A stretch of DNA of 35,453 nt, taken from a virus. The notes under the pieces were generated by a model, which ran no database searches, was not told where the DNA came from, and saw only the letters and a list, made by a program, of their open reading frames with translations. Shown piece by piece: positions 1 to 7,824 of the stretch (its first letter is position 1; each line of letters starts with the position of its first letter). The stretch spans positions 1-35,453 of IMG/VR virus record IMGVR_UViG_3300031566_000190; one strand, 5' to 3'. The translations under genes and the position numbers were made by a program.

Positions 1-580
1 CCTGAATCCCGGGCGCTTCCAGCTTCGGCGCCAGATCATTCATGCCTTCGATCCATCCTCTCGTTTCTGGATCACTCCCGGGCGTAGGATAACCACTATG
101 AAAGTTACCGTTCTTGTCCATATCATAGCCAAGCAGGTATATCTCCTTTGAACCCAAGCCAACGGCAAGCTGAATCGCCGCATATCCGCTATTCCCACCC
201 GTGTAAATTCCTTCTCTCAGTGAGGTCAACAATCCGTTGCGGCCAATGAACTTCACAAGCAAAACATCATTCTCGAAACTGGCTTCCTTGTGATCCGTCC
301 ATATCCGCAAGCCGCGATAGGCGTTAAATTTCTCATAGGCATCATCCGGCAGTTTCCTTCCGCCGCGCCCCTTGTACCAGGTATAAAGTCGCGAGTCCAT
401 GGAAAACATGATCTCGGCAAACGGCGCATATTCAACCGCCCTGTTTATGGCAATAATATTCTCACCCCGAAGCATTTCAAAGTCAAAGCCCTCCAATGAC
501 TTCCCACCGCCTATAATAAAACAGCGCTGCCCCACCCAAGGCTTATCAGGGATCTCGTCAACCAAGTATCTATTTGACAT
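1..580 (-). CDS. MptE-like (DUF115-type) Rossmann protein, partial
   Basis: This gene runs off the left edge; about 193 codons are visible. The ATG at 580 overlaps the end of the portal gene by 11 bases, so it is read directly after portal. Near the N-terminus (about residues 22-29) is a glycine-rich IIGGGKSL loop, followed by a strand ending AIN, an FSMDSR segment, and later an IYLLGYDMD strand. This resembles the DUF115/MptE-like Rossmann proteins (6-hydroxymethylpterin diphosphokinase MptE superfamily) that phages often carry near structural genes. The family assignment is from remembered motif layout. Its role in phages is not established; nucleotide or sugar-nucleotide binding would be inference. 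The C-terminus is outside the window, so total length and any fused domain are unknown. Confidence 0.75.
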   Translation of the reverse strand, partial: MSNRYLVDEIPDKPWVGQRCFIIGGGKSLEGFDFEMLRGENIIAINRAVEYAPFAEIMFSMDSRLYTWYKGRGGRKLPDDAYEKFNAYRGLRIWTDHKEASFENDVLLVKFIGRNGLLTSLREGIYTGGNSGYAAIQLAVGLGSKEIYLLGYDMDKNGNFHSGYPTPGSDPETRGWIEGMNDLAPKLEAPGIQ

Positions 581-2066
581 TTCCAAATCGTCCGGGCTTC
601 AATGCCGGTGGTTGAACTTTATTTTCGTTCTGAAACCCTGCCTCTCCAATGGCTGCCTCCGGCTCCATCTCTCCGGTTATCGTATTGAAGAACTTATCAA
701 AACTGAAGCCCTGATTTCGCATATCCTTGTATTTCTTCAAGTTAGCAGCCATGCGTTTTTCAGCTTCCTTTTCATCGACTATATCGGGATTGAATTTCAT
801 AAAGAACTGACCTGGGGACAAAACACCGTTTTGAACATCCCATTGATACTGCTTCCTTTTCTCCATCGGCTCAATGTAGGTCTCCAGTTCCGCAAAATCA
901 ATTTTGAATTCAAGTGATTCTGGGATCGCGCCCGGGTTGTAGGTATTGTAAACCAATCGAATCATCTCGAATAGTTCACCTTCTACCCTGCGAAATACCG
1001 GCAACTGCGCCTCCCTGATTTCCCGCAAGCCCCGGTTTTTGATATTCAATGCCTTACCACTGGCCTCCTCCCCGCTCACTGCAAACATATCAATTGATAA
1101 TCCATAGGTTGCCAGGAAGGCATTGATGTCAGCCTGGAGCGATAATTCCATTTCATTGAATTGCGCAACCAAATCCAGAACCCCAACCTCTGAATTCTCT
1201 CCGGTCAATAAAAATGCAGTCAATGGATCGGATGCCATCTTGGGGGCAACGTCTCCTTTTTGCGACCGAAACCAAAGCTGCTTGAATGACTGGTGCTTGA
1301 ATAGATGATCCTTCAGCGTCCGCTTGAATCCTGTCGCAATTGTACCGTCAACTATATCGCTGCCTTCGGTAGGATTCCAGAACATCCCCGGCAACTGATT
1401 CATGTGAACAATTACAAACGGCAGTTTGCCATAAGGGTTGATCATTTCGGGGTTGTCCTCTGTTGGGGGTCTCACATCTCCTTTTTCGTTGAAAAGAAAA
1501 TGCTCAAAGTCAGACCAAAAGACATTGATCATTTCAACCTTAAATTCGCTATCGATGTATTCGATTTCGTAGTAAATGGCGGCAGCCTGCTGCGGGTATC
1601 TATCCCGCTGAATGACTGATGTGTTGGCCGGAGTCTGTAAATCTAATGTAATCTTTTCCGTATCCTCATCCCATCCTACCCGGATTAATACATCATTCAA
1701 GGCTGTCCCATATCGGTTGCACTGCTTCATGAATTCGTTGATGCCTAGATAATCGTAAATGTCATCTATGATTTCATTCTCGCCATAGTCCCGCGTAGGG
1801 GCAACCTTGTAAACGACTGAAACATCATTGACAACCTTTTTATAAATGTTCTGCGTTGTGTTTTTCAGTAATCGAATCCTTTCATAATTTTCCTTGATGA
1901 ATTGCCCAGCTAACGTTTTCTCTAGAATTTCGCTCCAATCATCATGATATACAGCCAGGCGCACATTAGCTTTATCTTGCCTCGATATTTCCTCTTGCTT
2001 CTTTGCTTCCAGAAACGATTTCAAAACAACCGCCGCCGTCTTGCTCTCAAATAATTGATCCGGCAT
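570..2066 (-). CDS. Portal protein
   Basis: At 498 aa, this has the size and layout of an SPP1 gp6-like portal protein, the dodecameric ring at the capsid vertex through which DNA enters and leaves. The N-terminal third is helical and charged. The middle has the beta-rich wing-like region with conserved-looking tryptophans and PYGKLPFVIVH. The later part has the long helix pattern (SLQADINAFLATYG, then SGEEASGKALNIKNRGL) typical of portal stem/crown segments. It follows the terminase large subunit by 11 bases, the standard packaging order. The C-terminal tail is proline/lysine rich and overlaps the next gene. I am confident of the role from layout and context, and less sure of the exact portal subfamily. 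Confidence 0.88.
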   Translation of the reverse strand: MPDQLFESKTAAVVLKSFLEAKKQEEISRQDKANVRLAVYHDDWSEILEKTLAGQFIKENYERIRLLKNTTQNIYKKVVNDVSVVYKVAPTRDYGENEIIDDIYDYLGINEFMKQCNRYGTALNDVLIRVGWDEDTEKITLDLQTPANTSVIQRDRYPQQAAAIYYEIEYIDSEFKVEMINVFWSDFEHFLFNEKGDVRPPTEDNPEMINPYGKLPFVIVHMNQLPGMFWNPTEGSDIVDGTIATGFKRTLKDHLFKHQSFKQLWFRSQKGDVAPKMASDPLTAFLLTGENSEVGVLDLVAQFNEMELSLQADINAFLATYGLSIDMFAVSGEEASGKALNIKNRGLREIREAQLPVFRRVEGELFEMIRLVYNTYNPGAIPESLEFKIDFAELETYIEPMEKRKQYQWDVQNGVLSPGQFFMKFNPDIVDEKEAEKRMAANLKKYKDMRNQGFSFDKFFNTITGEMEPEAAIGEAGFQNENKVQPPALKPGRFGNVK

Positions 2067-2077
2067 AATTCACCTCA

Positions 2078-3436
2078 CTATAAAGTACTTACGCTATCAC
2101 CCCGCAGGGGGTATTTCCAGGTTACGAAAAACTCAAGCGCGGTCATCATGTGCGAAGCCCAGTTATGGATCGGCTTGTCGCTCGTTGGCCGCCCTTCATC
2201 GTCAACAGGAAACCGATAGTTTGAAACACGGTCCTGAAATAAAACACAACGCTTTGAAACATAGAGCTTCGGCATGATCTTTCGAGTAGCCAATATCCGT
2301 TCATCATAAGTATGAATCCATGGCGTTCTGATTTCAATGCCGCATTCATGCAACCATGATACCCATGATTTCTTTGTAACTCCCCGCGCCTTGCCCGCCG
2401 GGTCTCCAATATGATCCTCATATTTGTTTTTGTATTTGCCCTTGACAAGCTCTGCAAAATACGGCGGCTCTTCTTCATTGAGTTCAAATTCATCGACTAT
2501 CAAGATATCACCCAAAGGATTAATTTGCAACCATATAATCGATGTAGGATCCCCGATGCCAAAATCCCAGGTTGAGTAAAGCGGCAGGTGTGGATCATAC
2601 TCCAAGTCAATGACATGCAATAGATCGAAGTTATAATAGACCTGGCCTTCGACGGAACCGGCATAACTGATCTCATATTCCCTGGCTATCTGCTCGCGGG
2701 TCAAGCCTTTGATTTCCTGTTCATACCATGCCTGCGTTTTCTCCGGATTCATTTTCCAATGCCAAGTATTTATTTTGAAGCCTGTTTCTTTTTGATCTGA
2801 GAATCGAAGCCTTGCAAAGTTATTTCCCTTACCATTCGGAGTGCTGCCGAATTTTTTATTATTTGGACAGGCCGAATGAATGCCCGCGAATATACTTTCC
2901 GAGTTATCACAATAAGCCCATTCATCCGCCTTGATCTTATTATAGACCCCGCCACGCCCGGCCTTAACGTTCGTACTTTCACCTTTAACAAAAGAGCCAT
3001 TGACCGTATTGGTTATTTTCAGGTTACTAAAGGCAAGGGGCGCTTTCAGAAATGGCGGCAATTTATCCCACATGAAAAACAAGCGGCCAAAAAGTGAATC
3101 AGTCGTGGCGTTCATCCCGCCATCATCGACAAGATTTTCCTTGCGGCTTATAACCTTTTCTGAATAACTGTCCTCGAAAGTGATGCAATGCAAACTGTCC
3201 ACCATGACCGCCCATGACCAAAGCATCTGCCTGGATTTTTCGTCAAGTGTATTGCCCGGATTGTGAAGCGAAAGTAATAGTTCCCGCAAATAGGGATAAT
3301 CCGGGAAAGGGACAATATCGGTTTTGATCAAAGCGCCGTCGCGGAGTTTCTTTTCGGTCAAACAATACTTTGTGGCGAAGTAAACTACATCTTTTCTGCA
3401 TCGCAAATATTCAGCAGCATATTCATAGTTGGTCAC
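2078..3436 (-). CDS. terL: Terminase large subunit
   Basis: This is the motor ATPase and nuclease that packages phage DNA into the prohead. The 452-aa protein shows an adenine/Walker-A-like region with EKSRQM (about residues 66-71, a degenerate P-loop as in many TerL proteins), a Walker B strand IKADEW (about 168-173), and a C-terminal RNase H-fold nuclease. Likely nuclease acidic residues are D291 in STWDFGIGDP and D345 in IGDPAG, and the end carries the HNWASHMMTALEF helix that usually supplies the last metal ligand region. The start is GTG and overlaps the terS stop as GTGA, so the two subunits are translationally coupled. The Walker A lysine/threonine pattern is non-canonical. Confidence 0.93.
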   Translation of the reverse strand: MTNYEYAAEYLRCRKDVVYFATKYCLTEKKLRDGALIKTDIVPFPDYPYLRELLLSLHNPGNTLDEKSRQMLWSWAVMVDSLHCITFEDSYSEKVISRKENLVDDGGMNATTDSLFGRLFFMWDKLPPFLKAPLAFSNLKITNTVNGSFVKGESTNVKAGRGGVYNKIKADEWAYCDNSESIFAGIHSACPNNKKFGSTPNGKGNNFARLRFSDQKETGFKINTWHWKMNPEKTQAWYEQEIKGLTREQIAREYEISYAGSVEGQVYYNFDLLHVIDLEYDPHLPLYSTWDFGIGDPTSIIWLQINPLGDILIVDEFELNEEEPPYFAELVKGKYKNKYEDHIGDPAGKARGVTKKSWVSWLHECGIEIRTPWIHTYDERILATRKIMPKLYVSKRCVLFQDRVSNYRFPVDDEGRPTSDKPIHNWASHMMTALEFFVTWKYPLRGDSVSTL

Positions 3437-3993
3437 GTTTCTTTTTCAACAGCAGCGATTGCTTTTCTAACCTCTTCATAAGATGGGCCAATATTAATGT
3501 TCCCGGAATGCTTGACCTCTTCTTTTAAATATCCCAGGTGCTTGCCGATCTTTTCCAGACTGTCGTTTTTTGAAATGAGTTTGATTTTTTTCAATAAACC
3601 AATAGCCATCTTTTGATCACCTTCAGCGGCATCAAATATCTCTGTTACCTCAAGACCGTTAATTGCTCGCCTTGCAGATTCAGGCATATTCTTAATGAGC
3701 TTCAAAGATCCATCATCCTCAAATAAATCTATTGGATCGAGAAACCCTGAATGGCATAGTTCCTGCAACCATCGCTCTAATGTGATTCCAACTCTTTCGG
3801 CAATAGTTTTTTGAGCCTCAGCAATAGCAGCAGCTATGTCAACATTTGTCAACAATCTTTGCCCTATCGATCTTGCCGTCTTTTTACTGTAACCAGCTCC
3901 AATTGCCGACTTCGTAGCATTGAAATATGTATCACTACCTGGCTTTAAATATAATAATACAAAGTGAGCTTTTTTGGGAGTAAACTTATTCAC
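3433..3993 (-). CDS. terS: Terminase small subunit
   Basis: This is probably the DNA-recognition subunit that binds the packaging site and regulates TerL. The 186-aa protein begins with a predicted helix-turn-helix region (about residues 20-55) containing NATKSAIGAGYSKKTARSIG, which matches the Terminase_2-type small subunit pattern. A helical oligomerisation region follows (ITLERWLQELCHSGFLDP), and the acidic/charged C-terminus ends VRKAIAAVEKET. It overlaps terL downstream (GTGA) and the 62-aa ORF upstream (ATGA), giving an unbroken coupled string. The identification rests on the N-terminal motif and position next to terL. Confidence 0.88.
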   Translation of the reverse strand: MNKFTPKKAHFVLLYLKPGSDTYFNATKSAIGAGYSKKTARSIGQRLLTNVDIAAAIAEAQKTIAERVGITLERWLQELCHSGFLDPIDLFEDDGSLKLIKNMPESARRAINGLEVTEIFDAAEGDQKMAIGLLKKIKLISKNDSLEKIGKHLGYLKEEVKHSGNINIGPSYEEVRKAIAAVEKET

Positions 3994-4178
3994 TTTTCAT
4001 CAAACCCTCGCACCGGCATATACCGGGCGATGTACTTTTTGTCTATCTGTTTTTCACTGTACTGTAGAAATGCGGCCTGGGCTTTAAGCCAGGCGATTAT
4101 TTGCTTCAGCATTTTTGGAGATGTGTTGTTGATCATCAGTGTAGCGGCAATGAAATTAGGTTTTAGTTTATCGCCCAT
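3990..4178 (-). CDS. Small hypothetical protein before terS
   Basis: A 62-aa protein with no family I recognise. It is basic and helical, with a short hydrophobic stretch in the middle (IIAWLKAQAAFLQY) that is too short and too polar to be a sure membrane segment. It is linked by ATGA to terS downstream and overlaps the preceding membrane-protein gene by 11 bases. The tight coupling on both sides is the main evidence that it is translated. A packaging accessory role would be a guess from position only. Confidence 0.65.
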   Translation of the reverse strand: MGDKLKPNFIAATLMINNTSPKMLKQIIAWLKAQAAFLQYSEKQIDKKYIARYMPVRGFDEK

Positions 4179-4395
4179 AGTGCGCCCCTAAAATAAATCC
4201 AATTATAAAGCCAAGGACAAATGAAATTCCGATAGTAATCAAAAATGGAATAATCAATTTCCTGATTTCCATCAATGGAACCATCGTCAATTTTGTTATT
4301 TCAGATTGAACTTTTTTAATACCAGCAATACTTTTTTTTACATTGATTGCCATTTCAAAATTTAATTTATTCGATTTCTTTGGTATACTTGCCAT
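4168..4395 (-). CDS. Small single-pass membrane protein
   Basis: A 75-aa protein with a basic, helical N-terminal half and one strong hydrophobic segment near the C-terminus (about residues 49-70, LIIPFLITIGISFVLGFIIG) ending in HYGR. An AAGGTG ribosome site lies 5' of the ATG. It lies between a membrane coiled-coil protein and terminase genes, close to the lysis enzymes. It could be a holin, an antiholin or an unrelated membrane protein; a single-pass topology with a long cytoplasmic N-terminus does not settle this. Confidence 0.7.
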   Translation of the reverse strand: MASIPKKSNKLNFEMAINVKKSIAGIKKVQSEITKLTMVPLMEIRKLIIPFLITIGISFVLGFIIGFILGAHYGR

Positions 4396-4404
4396 TATAG
4401 CACC

Positions 4405-5058
4405 TTAATTGATTGCCCATATCGCATAAATTCCAATACTGCCCTTGCCGTCAATGCTGAATCCACCACCCGGCCCGATTTTGATATTTCCGAATAACTT
4501 AAACAGCCAGCCTTTTTTCAGTATGCTGGCTGTGTTCGCAATGCTAATATCGAGCAGGCGCTGGCACTTTACAAATTTCATTTCCAGGCCCGCTATGTAT
4601 TCAATATCCTCATTATGTTGACATTCCATTTCGCTGATTGTCAACTTCAGCAATCCGATCGTTTCATCCTGTGCCGCAACCTTCGCGGTCAACTGTAGGG
4701 CTTCTGGCTCCAATCGGTTGTATCTATCTTCCCATGACCCGACAGTGAAGCGTAAAGCCTTGATCTCATTCGCTTGCTTCACTACAATCAATTGAGAGGC
4801 ATTATCTTTTTCTATTGTCTGTTGTTTCAGCGATAGAATGATAATGTTTTTCGCCTTGTCCTTTTTGATACGTTCTGCCCTATCACTGGAATAGCTTTCA
4901 GCCAATATCCGCTTTTCCTCTATCAGCCTGACCTGCGTCAACTCCGCCTTGGCAAACTTCTGCTTATAGAACAGACCGGCCGCCAGGGAGATGAAGAGAA
5001 TGACCGCTAAAATCCAGGGGGAATACTTTTTAACCTTAAGTAATAGTTTTTTGATCAT
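4405..5058 (-). CDS. Membrane-anchored coiled-coil protein, spanin-like
   Basis: I chose the ATG at 5058, which overlaps the upstream stop as ATGA, giving 217 aa; a TTG 24 bases upstream is possible but has no better ribosome site. Residues about 10-30 are a transmembrane segment (SPWILAVILFISLAAGLFY) after a Lys-rich N-terminus, so the body is probably exported. Residues about 40-170 are heptad-rich coiled coil. The C-terminus is glycine-rich (IKIGPGGGFSIDGKGSIG). The shape and position next to a transglycosylase and an endopeptidase fit an inner-membrane spanin (Rz-like), but it is longer than usual, no Rz1-like lipoprotein is seen, and the glycine-rich tail is unusual. Confidence 0.65.
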   Translation of the reverse strand: MIKKLLLKVKKYSPWILAVILFISLAAGLFYKQKFAKAELTQVRLIEEKRILAESYSSDRAERIKKDKAKNIIILSLKQQTIEKDNASQLIVVKQANEIKALRFTVGSWEDRYNRLEPEALQLTAKVAAQDETIGLLKLTISEMECQHNEDIEYIAGLEMKFVKCQRLLDISIANTASILKKGWLFKLFGNIKIGPGGGFSIDGKGSIGIYAIWAIN

Positions 5059-5183
5059 TTCATATCCCGCATATAATGCCAAGGTTGTAAAACGTTCTGC
5101 TCTTTTTCTTCATAGTGCCTCCACATTTTTAAAAATATTCTGCCAGCACGCCAAAGCCGATATCTTATAAGCAATGATCTCAT
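5055..5183 (-). CDS. Small basic protein (42 aa)
   Basis: I take the ATG at 5183, which has a strong AAAGGAGG site 7-8 bases upstream and overlaps the preceding stop as ATGA; a longer reading from 5249 lacks such support. The 42-aa product is very basic and aromatic (LLIRYRLWRAGRIFLKMWRHY). It ends in an ATGA overlap with the coiled-coil membrane protein. It could be an amphipathic peptide, but no family is recognised. Confidence 0.6.
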   Translation of the reverse strand: MRSLLIRYRLWRAGRIFLKMWRHYEEKEQNVLQPWHYMRDMK

Positions 5184-5404
5184 TTTACAACCTCCTTTGT
5201 AGACACTGCCAAAACAATACTCAAAGCTGTTCTGGCTATTATTTCCCAATCGTCAATATCGGTTAACTTTATTTTCCCTGAAATGATATCCGTGAAAACA
5301 GAAACGGGGATGATATGAACTTTATTGTCTAAAGTCTGCAACGTCAAATGCGGCGTGTCAGGCTCTTTCGGCAACCCGGTTTTGATATCTATAATTTCAC
5401 CCAT
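5180..5404 (-). CDS. Hypothetical protein (74 aa)
   Basis: The ATG at 5404 is preferred because GGAAACGGCC places a ribosome site before it; the upstream ATG at 5416 has none. The protein begins MGEIIDIKTGLPKEP and has an alternating beta pattern followed by a helix. The start resembles short phage proteins that open with an IIDIKTG strand, but I do not recognise a family. It is coupled by ATGA to the 42-aa basic protein downstream. There is no export signal or Cys motif. Confidence 0.6.
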   Translation of the reverse strand: MGEIIDIKTGLPKEPDTPHLTLQTLDNKVHIIPVSVFTDIISGKIKLTDIDDWEIIARTALSIVLAVSTKEVVK

Positions 5405-5445
5405 GGCCGTTTCCATAAATTTTGATTATTCGACCATCGCTTAAA

Positions 5446-5658
5446 TCAATTCGCATTGGCCCTTTGCCATGTGCACAACAGGAAGCCCTGTCTTTTCTCC
5501 AAAACATTCCACTTTGAATAAACTTTGCCGTCCTTCGTTTTGAAATAGACTGAATGCTGCGACCCGCACTTACAGCAAATATGCGTCTCTCGCTTTTCCC
5601 AGGGATACCAAATGCCAGTGATTACATCGGTGATTTTATCGGGGCGCAAGCGGCTCAT
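5446..5658 (-). CDS. Small zinc-ribbon-like protein
   Basis: This is a 70-aa protein if it starts at the ATG at 5658, which overlaps the endopeptidase stop as ATGA (GGGATGGG lies just upstream); a start at 5667 is also possible. It has a HICCKCGSQH motif (CxxC followed by His) and one later Cys, consistent with a half zinc ribbon. It sits in the lysis region but has no signal peptide. Function is unknown; nucleic-acid or metal binding would be inferred from the Cys motif only. Confidence 0.6.
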   Translation of the reverse strand: MSRLRPDKITDVITGIWYPWEKRETHICCKCGSQHSVYFKTKDGKVYSKWNVLEKRQGFLLCTWQRANAN

Positions 5659-6164
5659 TTCGCCCATCCCGGCGCTTCCGATTCGGGAAACGATATCTGC
5701 ATGTCCCTGTATCTCCTGGGCATTCCGATGTGAATGAACCCGATCTTGGTATATACCCGCATTTGATAGAAACTGAGACCATGGTTGAATATCTTAAAAG
5801 CTACCATTTCAACCTTTTGGCCTGGCACTGTAATGTCATAAGCTCCATCATTCATCCTGGCAAATAGATGCTGGCTTGTCGATACCCCGCCAACCGCCGC
5901 ATTGAGTTCCGGGAAACGCCCGCCATTATTTACTATCACCGGCGCATCGACTATTTCCCTAATCCCTTCGAGCATATATTCACTGCCGAAAATCAGGCGG
6001 TCCAGGTACGGCTGGTGCGAAAAATATTCCCGGTTCGCTTTTACGAGTTCCGGGTGATCCCTTGATTTCGTGCACTCAAAAAAACTGAAATGCTTGGAGA
6101 GCCAAAAATCACCTGCTTTAAGTTTCATTGCCATTATAGTAGTATTTGTTTTACCGTTTGTCAA
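5655..6164 (-). CDS. Peptidase M15-type endolysin
   Basis: A 169-aa protein resembling Peptidase_M15_3 (D-Ala-D-Ala carboxypeptidase or L-Ala-D-Glu endopeptidase fold), which cuts peptidoglycan cross-links. The zinc-site signature is visible as STSQHLFARMNDGAYD (H99 and D110 counted from the TTG) and FIHIG (H145). The N-terminal phrase FWLSKHFSFFECTKS is common in phage lysins of this group. The start is uncertain: the TTG at 6164 gives 169 aa with AAAGG very close to it, while internal ATGs at 6134 and 6128 would remove only the non-conserved N-terminus. It follows the transglycosylase directly. No signal peptide is present, so release would need a holin. Confidence 0.85.
   Translation of the reverse strand: MTNGKTNTTIMAMKLKAGDFWLSKHFSFFECTKSRDHPELVKANREYFSHQPYLDRLIFGSEYMLEGIREIVDAPVIVNNGGRFPELNAAVGGVSTSQHLFARMNDGAYDITVPGQKVEMVAFKIFNHGLSFYQMRVYTKIGFIHIGMPRRYRDMQISFPESEAPGWAK
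6133..6164 (-). promoter_or_regulatory. Possible promoter at the endolysin start
   Basis: On the minus strand a perfect TTGACA lies at 6164-6159. A TACTAT hexamer follows after 17 bases, and an overlapping perfect TATAAT follows after 20. If it is active, transcription would begin inside or just after the ATG cluster of the M15 gene, so it might serve terS and packaging genes instead. The coding context makes chance plausible. Confidence 0.3.
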
Positions 6165-6167
6165 CCT

Positions 6168-6749
6168 TTACTGCGGCGCTTGGTAAAACTTTGAACTTTG
6201 TATCCGTGGGACATACCGGGGATTGGTCAATTTATACCCACAATTGTAGAGCTCTAGCGCCCTAATTTCATTTCCGCCCGCTTCATCAAGATACATCCGC
6301 ATGATCTTACAACCGGCATCTATATTTTTCTCGATGTCATAAATAGACGCTTCATCCAAAGCCAGGGGTTCGGCCCAAACATTATAATTTATTTGCATGA
6401 CCCCCCTGGCAACCGAACTCTGAGCAAATGGATTAAAATTACTTTCCCGATGCGCCACCGCAAGCATCAGGTCCGGCCGCAATCCATACTCACTTGCCTT
6501 GCGATATATAGTCTTGGTTATCAGCGCCCAGTCTGCATGGTTCAGTTCCGTTGCCCGGCGCATCCAGATCAGCTCGTCCATTTCCTGATTGCGGTCCCGG
6601 GCACGATCGATCTCCCATTGCTGATTTGCCAGGGCCTTGCGATTCAGTTTCACCTTGACGGCCAATCGATCCCGCTGATGCCTCATGTCAAGACAGATGA
6701 AAAACAAGAACAGGCACAACCAGGAAACGAATACTAATTTCCTAGCCAT
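6168..6749 (-). CDS. SLT-type lytic transglycosylase, membrane-anchored
   Basis: This enzyme should cleave the glycan strand of peptidoglycan to form 1,6-anhydromuramyl ends. Residues about 4-21 form a signal anchor (LVFVSWLCLFLFFICL), then a charged coiled stretch, then the SLT domain from about 80 to 185. The catalytic Glu is E102 in AHRESNFNPFAQ, followed by GVMQI and ALELYNCGY, which are the standard motif order of soluble lytic transglycosylase domains. At 193 aa it is a compact version. It is 3 bases from the M15 peptidase gene, so the two wall enzymes are made together. Export by the signal anchor means it could act without a holin; a role in DNA entry rather than lysis cannot be excluded. 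Confidence 0.85.
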   Translation of the reverse strand: MARKLVFVSWLCLFLFFICLDMRHQRDRLAVKVKLNRKALANQQWEIDRARDRNQEMDELIWMRRATELNHADWALITKTIYRKASEYGLRPDLMLAVAHRESNFNPFAQSSVARGVMQINYNVWAEPLALDEASIYDIEKNIDAGCKIMRMYLDEAGGNEIRALELYNCGYKLTNPRYVPRIQSSKFYQAPQ

Positions 6750-6943
6750 TCGTCAACCTTTAATCGAAAAATCGCATAGGCTACATTCGTGTCCCCTTCG
6801 CCCGTGAACGGATACAATTCCTCGATTTCATCAGGATTACAGCCTGCCAGCAGGTCATCCATGATCCGCTCATAGTGCCTAACTGAGCATGGCTCCCCGT
6901 TGCGCCTGGCACTCTCAAAGACCCGGCGGCTGTATGCGGTCAT
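6734..6943 (-). CDS. Hypothetical protein (69 aa)
   Basis: The ATG at 6943 has GAGGTG about 7 bases upstream and just follows the previous stop; a GTG one codon earlier is also possible. The protein is acidic in its second half (LLAGCNPDEIEELYPF) and helical. It overlaps the transglycosylase start by 16 bases. No family is recognised; a small helical regulator is possible but unsupported. Confidence 0.55.
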   Translation of the reverse strand: MTAYSRRVFESARRNGEPCSVRHYERIMDDLLAGCNPDEIEELYPFTGEGDTNVAYAIFRLKVDEWLGN

Positions 6944-7272
6944 CACTTCACCTCTTCGATGGCGGTGATTGCTATTGCTTTAACGTGCGGCCAATTCTCA
7001 ATTGCCACCTCTATCGCCGCCCCTATCTCCTGCTTCATGTCGGAGCGGCCATGGTCGTATGCTTGATTAACTTTTTCACAAATAATTTTTCGGCCGGATT
7101 CTGGGCATTCAATTATTCCCCTTACAGAATCCCCCACCCGCACTTGACGGGATGGCCAGGGGCATTGCTCAAAATTTCCAACACTTTCAAAACTATGGGC
7201 GCAATATTTCCCATGCTGATTATCACGATAGTTATGACAATTACATTTCCCTTTCGGGCACCACTTATTCAT
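6943..7272 (-). CDS. Cys/His-rich protein
   Basis: A 109-aa protein whose N-terminal third is rich in metal-ligand residues (WCPKGKCNCHNYRDNQHGKYC), followed by another Cys pair region (ECPESGRKIICEK) and a C-terminal helix. This looks like a small zinc- or iron-sulfur-binding protein, but it does not match a family I can name. GAGGGGAAGG precedes the ATG inside the end of the upstream gene. It is one of a run of Cys-rich small proteins in this phage. Confidence 0.6.
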   Translation of the reverse strand: MNKWCPKGKCNCHNYRDNQHGKYCAHSFESVGNFEQCPWPSRQVRVGDSVRGIIECPESGRKIICEKVNQAYDHGRSDMKQEIGAAIEVAIENWPHVKAIAITAIEEVK

Positions 7273-7567
7273 CCTTCCCCTCCCTTGCGGCGAACGCCTC
7301 GTCCTCCGCTATCATGTCCTCTGCAATCAGAGCATCGGCCATGTCGCCAATAGCTTCTCCAAAATGCGCCAAAACTGTTTTTACTTCTTCGGGCTTGTCT
7401 TTGTGTTCATATATTTCGACAAGGCATTGCTTGGATAAACCGCCAGACGCAAGCTGACTTTTATACCATTGCCGAAGCGTCATGCCGGGGATATCTCTAT
7501 GTGCTGTGTTTTTATCACTGCCCGTCCATTGTGTTCTCGGGAACGCCGCCCCGCCGTCATTCTTCAT
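7265..7567 (-). CDS. Phage hypothetical protein (GGAAFP / GMTLRQW type)
   Basis: The ATG at 7567 has AAGGAGG 6 bases upstream; a longer start at 7591 has none. The 100-aa protein starts NDGGAAFPRTQW and contains PGMTLRQWYKSQLASGG, a pairing I recognise from many small phage proteins of unknown function. The C-terminal half is helical and acidic, ending AAREGKDE. It overlaps the Cys/His-rich gene by 8 bases. Function is unknown in all cases I know of. Confidence 0.75.
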   Translation of the reverse strand: MKNDGGAAFPRTQWTGSDKNTAHRDIPGMTLRQWYKSQLASGGLSKQCLVEIYEHKDKPEEVKTVLAHFGEAIGDMADALIAEDMIAEDEAFAAREGKDE

Positions 7568-7643
7568 GGTTGCCTCCTTGTTTATTTTCACACACCGGGC
7601 ATTGTTTAAAAAGCAAAGCCTTTTGTTTTCTCGCGGATTTCAT
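7557..7643 (-). CDS. Micro-ORF A with CPVC motif (28 aa)
   Basis: This ATG lies inside the end of the 72-aa gene and the frame continues through the intergenic gap into the next gene, ending TGA at 7559-7557. The product has FKQCPVCENK near its middle, a CxxC zinc-knuckle-like motif, and ends GGNHEE. There is no clear ribosome site. I list it because similar CxxC micro-ORFs occur at neighbouring junctions (8653-8715, 9035-9139, 9844-9909). Part of its C-terminus is simply the AAGGAGG site of the next gene read in another frame, so it may be chance. Confidence 0.35.
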   Translation of the reverse strand: MKSARKQKALLFKQCPVCENKQGGNHEE

Positions 7644-7824
7644 TTGCAATGTCTGGTCTGATAATGTCCAATCTGACAACTGCTTCGCGAAGTCCGTTTC
7701 TAATTTCATCATCCGTTTCAGCATTGTCTATTAACTCTATGGTTTTCTTTGATGCCAAATCATCGTCATGTCGTAAGATATCAAACACCAAAAGACAGGC
7801 TTTTGTAATGTTCTCATAATTCAT
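7606..7824 (-). CDS. Hypothetical helical protein (72 aa)
   Basis: The ATG at 7824 has AAGGAGG 6-7 bases upstream, lying within the end of the radical SAM gene, which it overlaps by 11 bases. The protein is acidic and all-helical, with a repeated pattern of D/E-rich turns (DDDLASKK, NAETDDEIRNG). It resembles in composition the 108-aa protein at 8712-9038; both mention a region of repeated Ile/Leu with charged turns, but I cannot call them homologues. Function unknown. Confidence 0.7.
   Translation of the reverse strand: MNYENITKACLLVFDILRHDDDLASKKTIELIDNAETDDEIRNGLREAVVRLDIIRPDIANEIREKTKGFAF

Noticed and set aside
399-917. 172-codon plus-strand frame opposite portal
   Set aside because: Shadow of the portal codons; low-complexity composition and no promoter or ribosome site.
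6889-7353. 154-codon plus-strand frame
   Set aside because: Antisense to two coupled minus-strand genes; no start signal.
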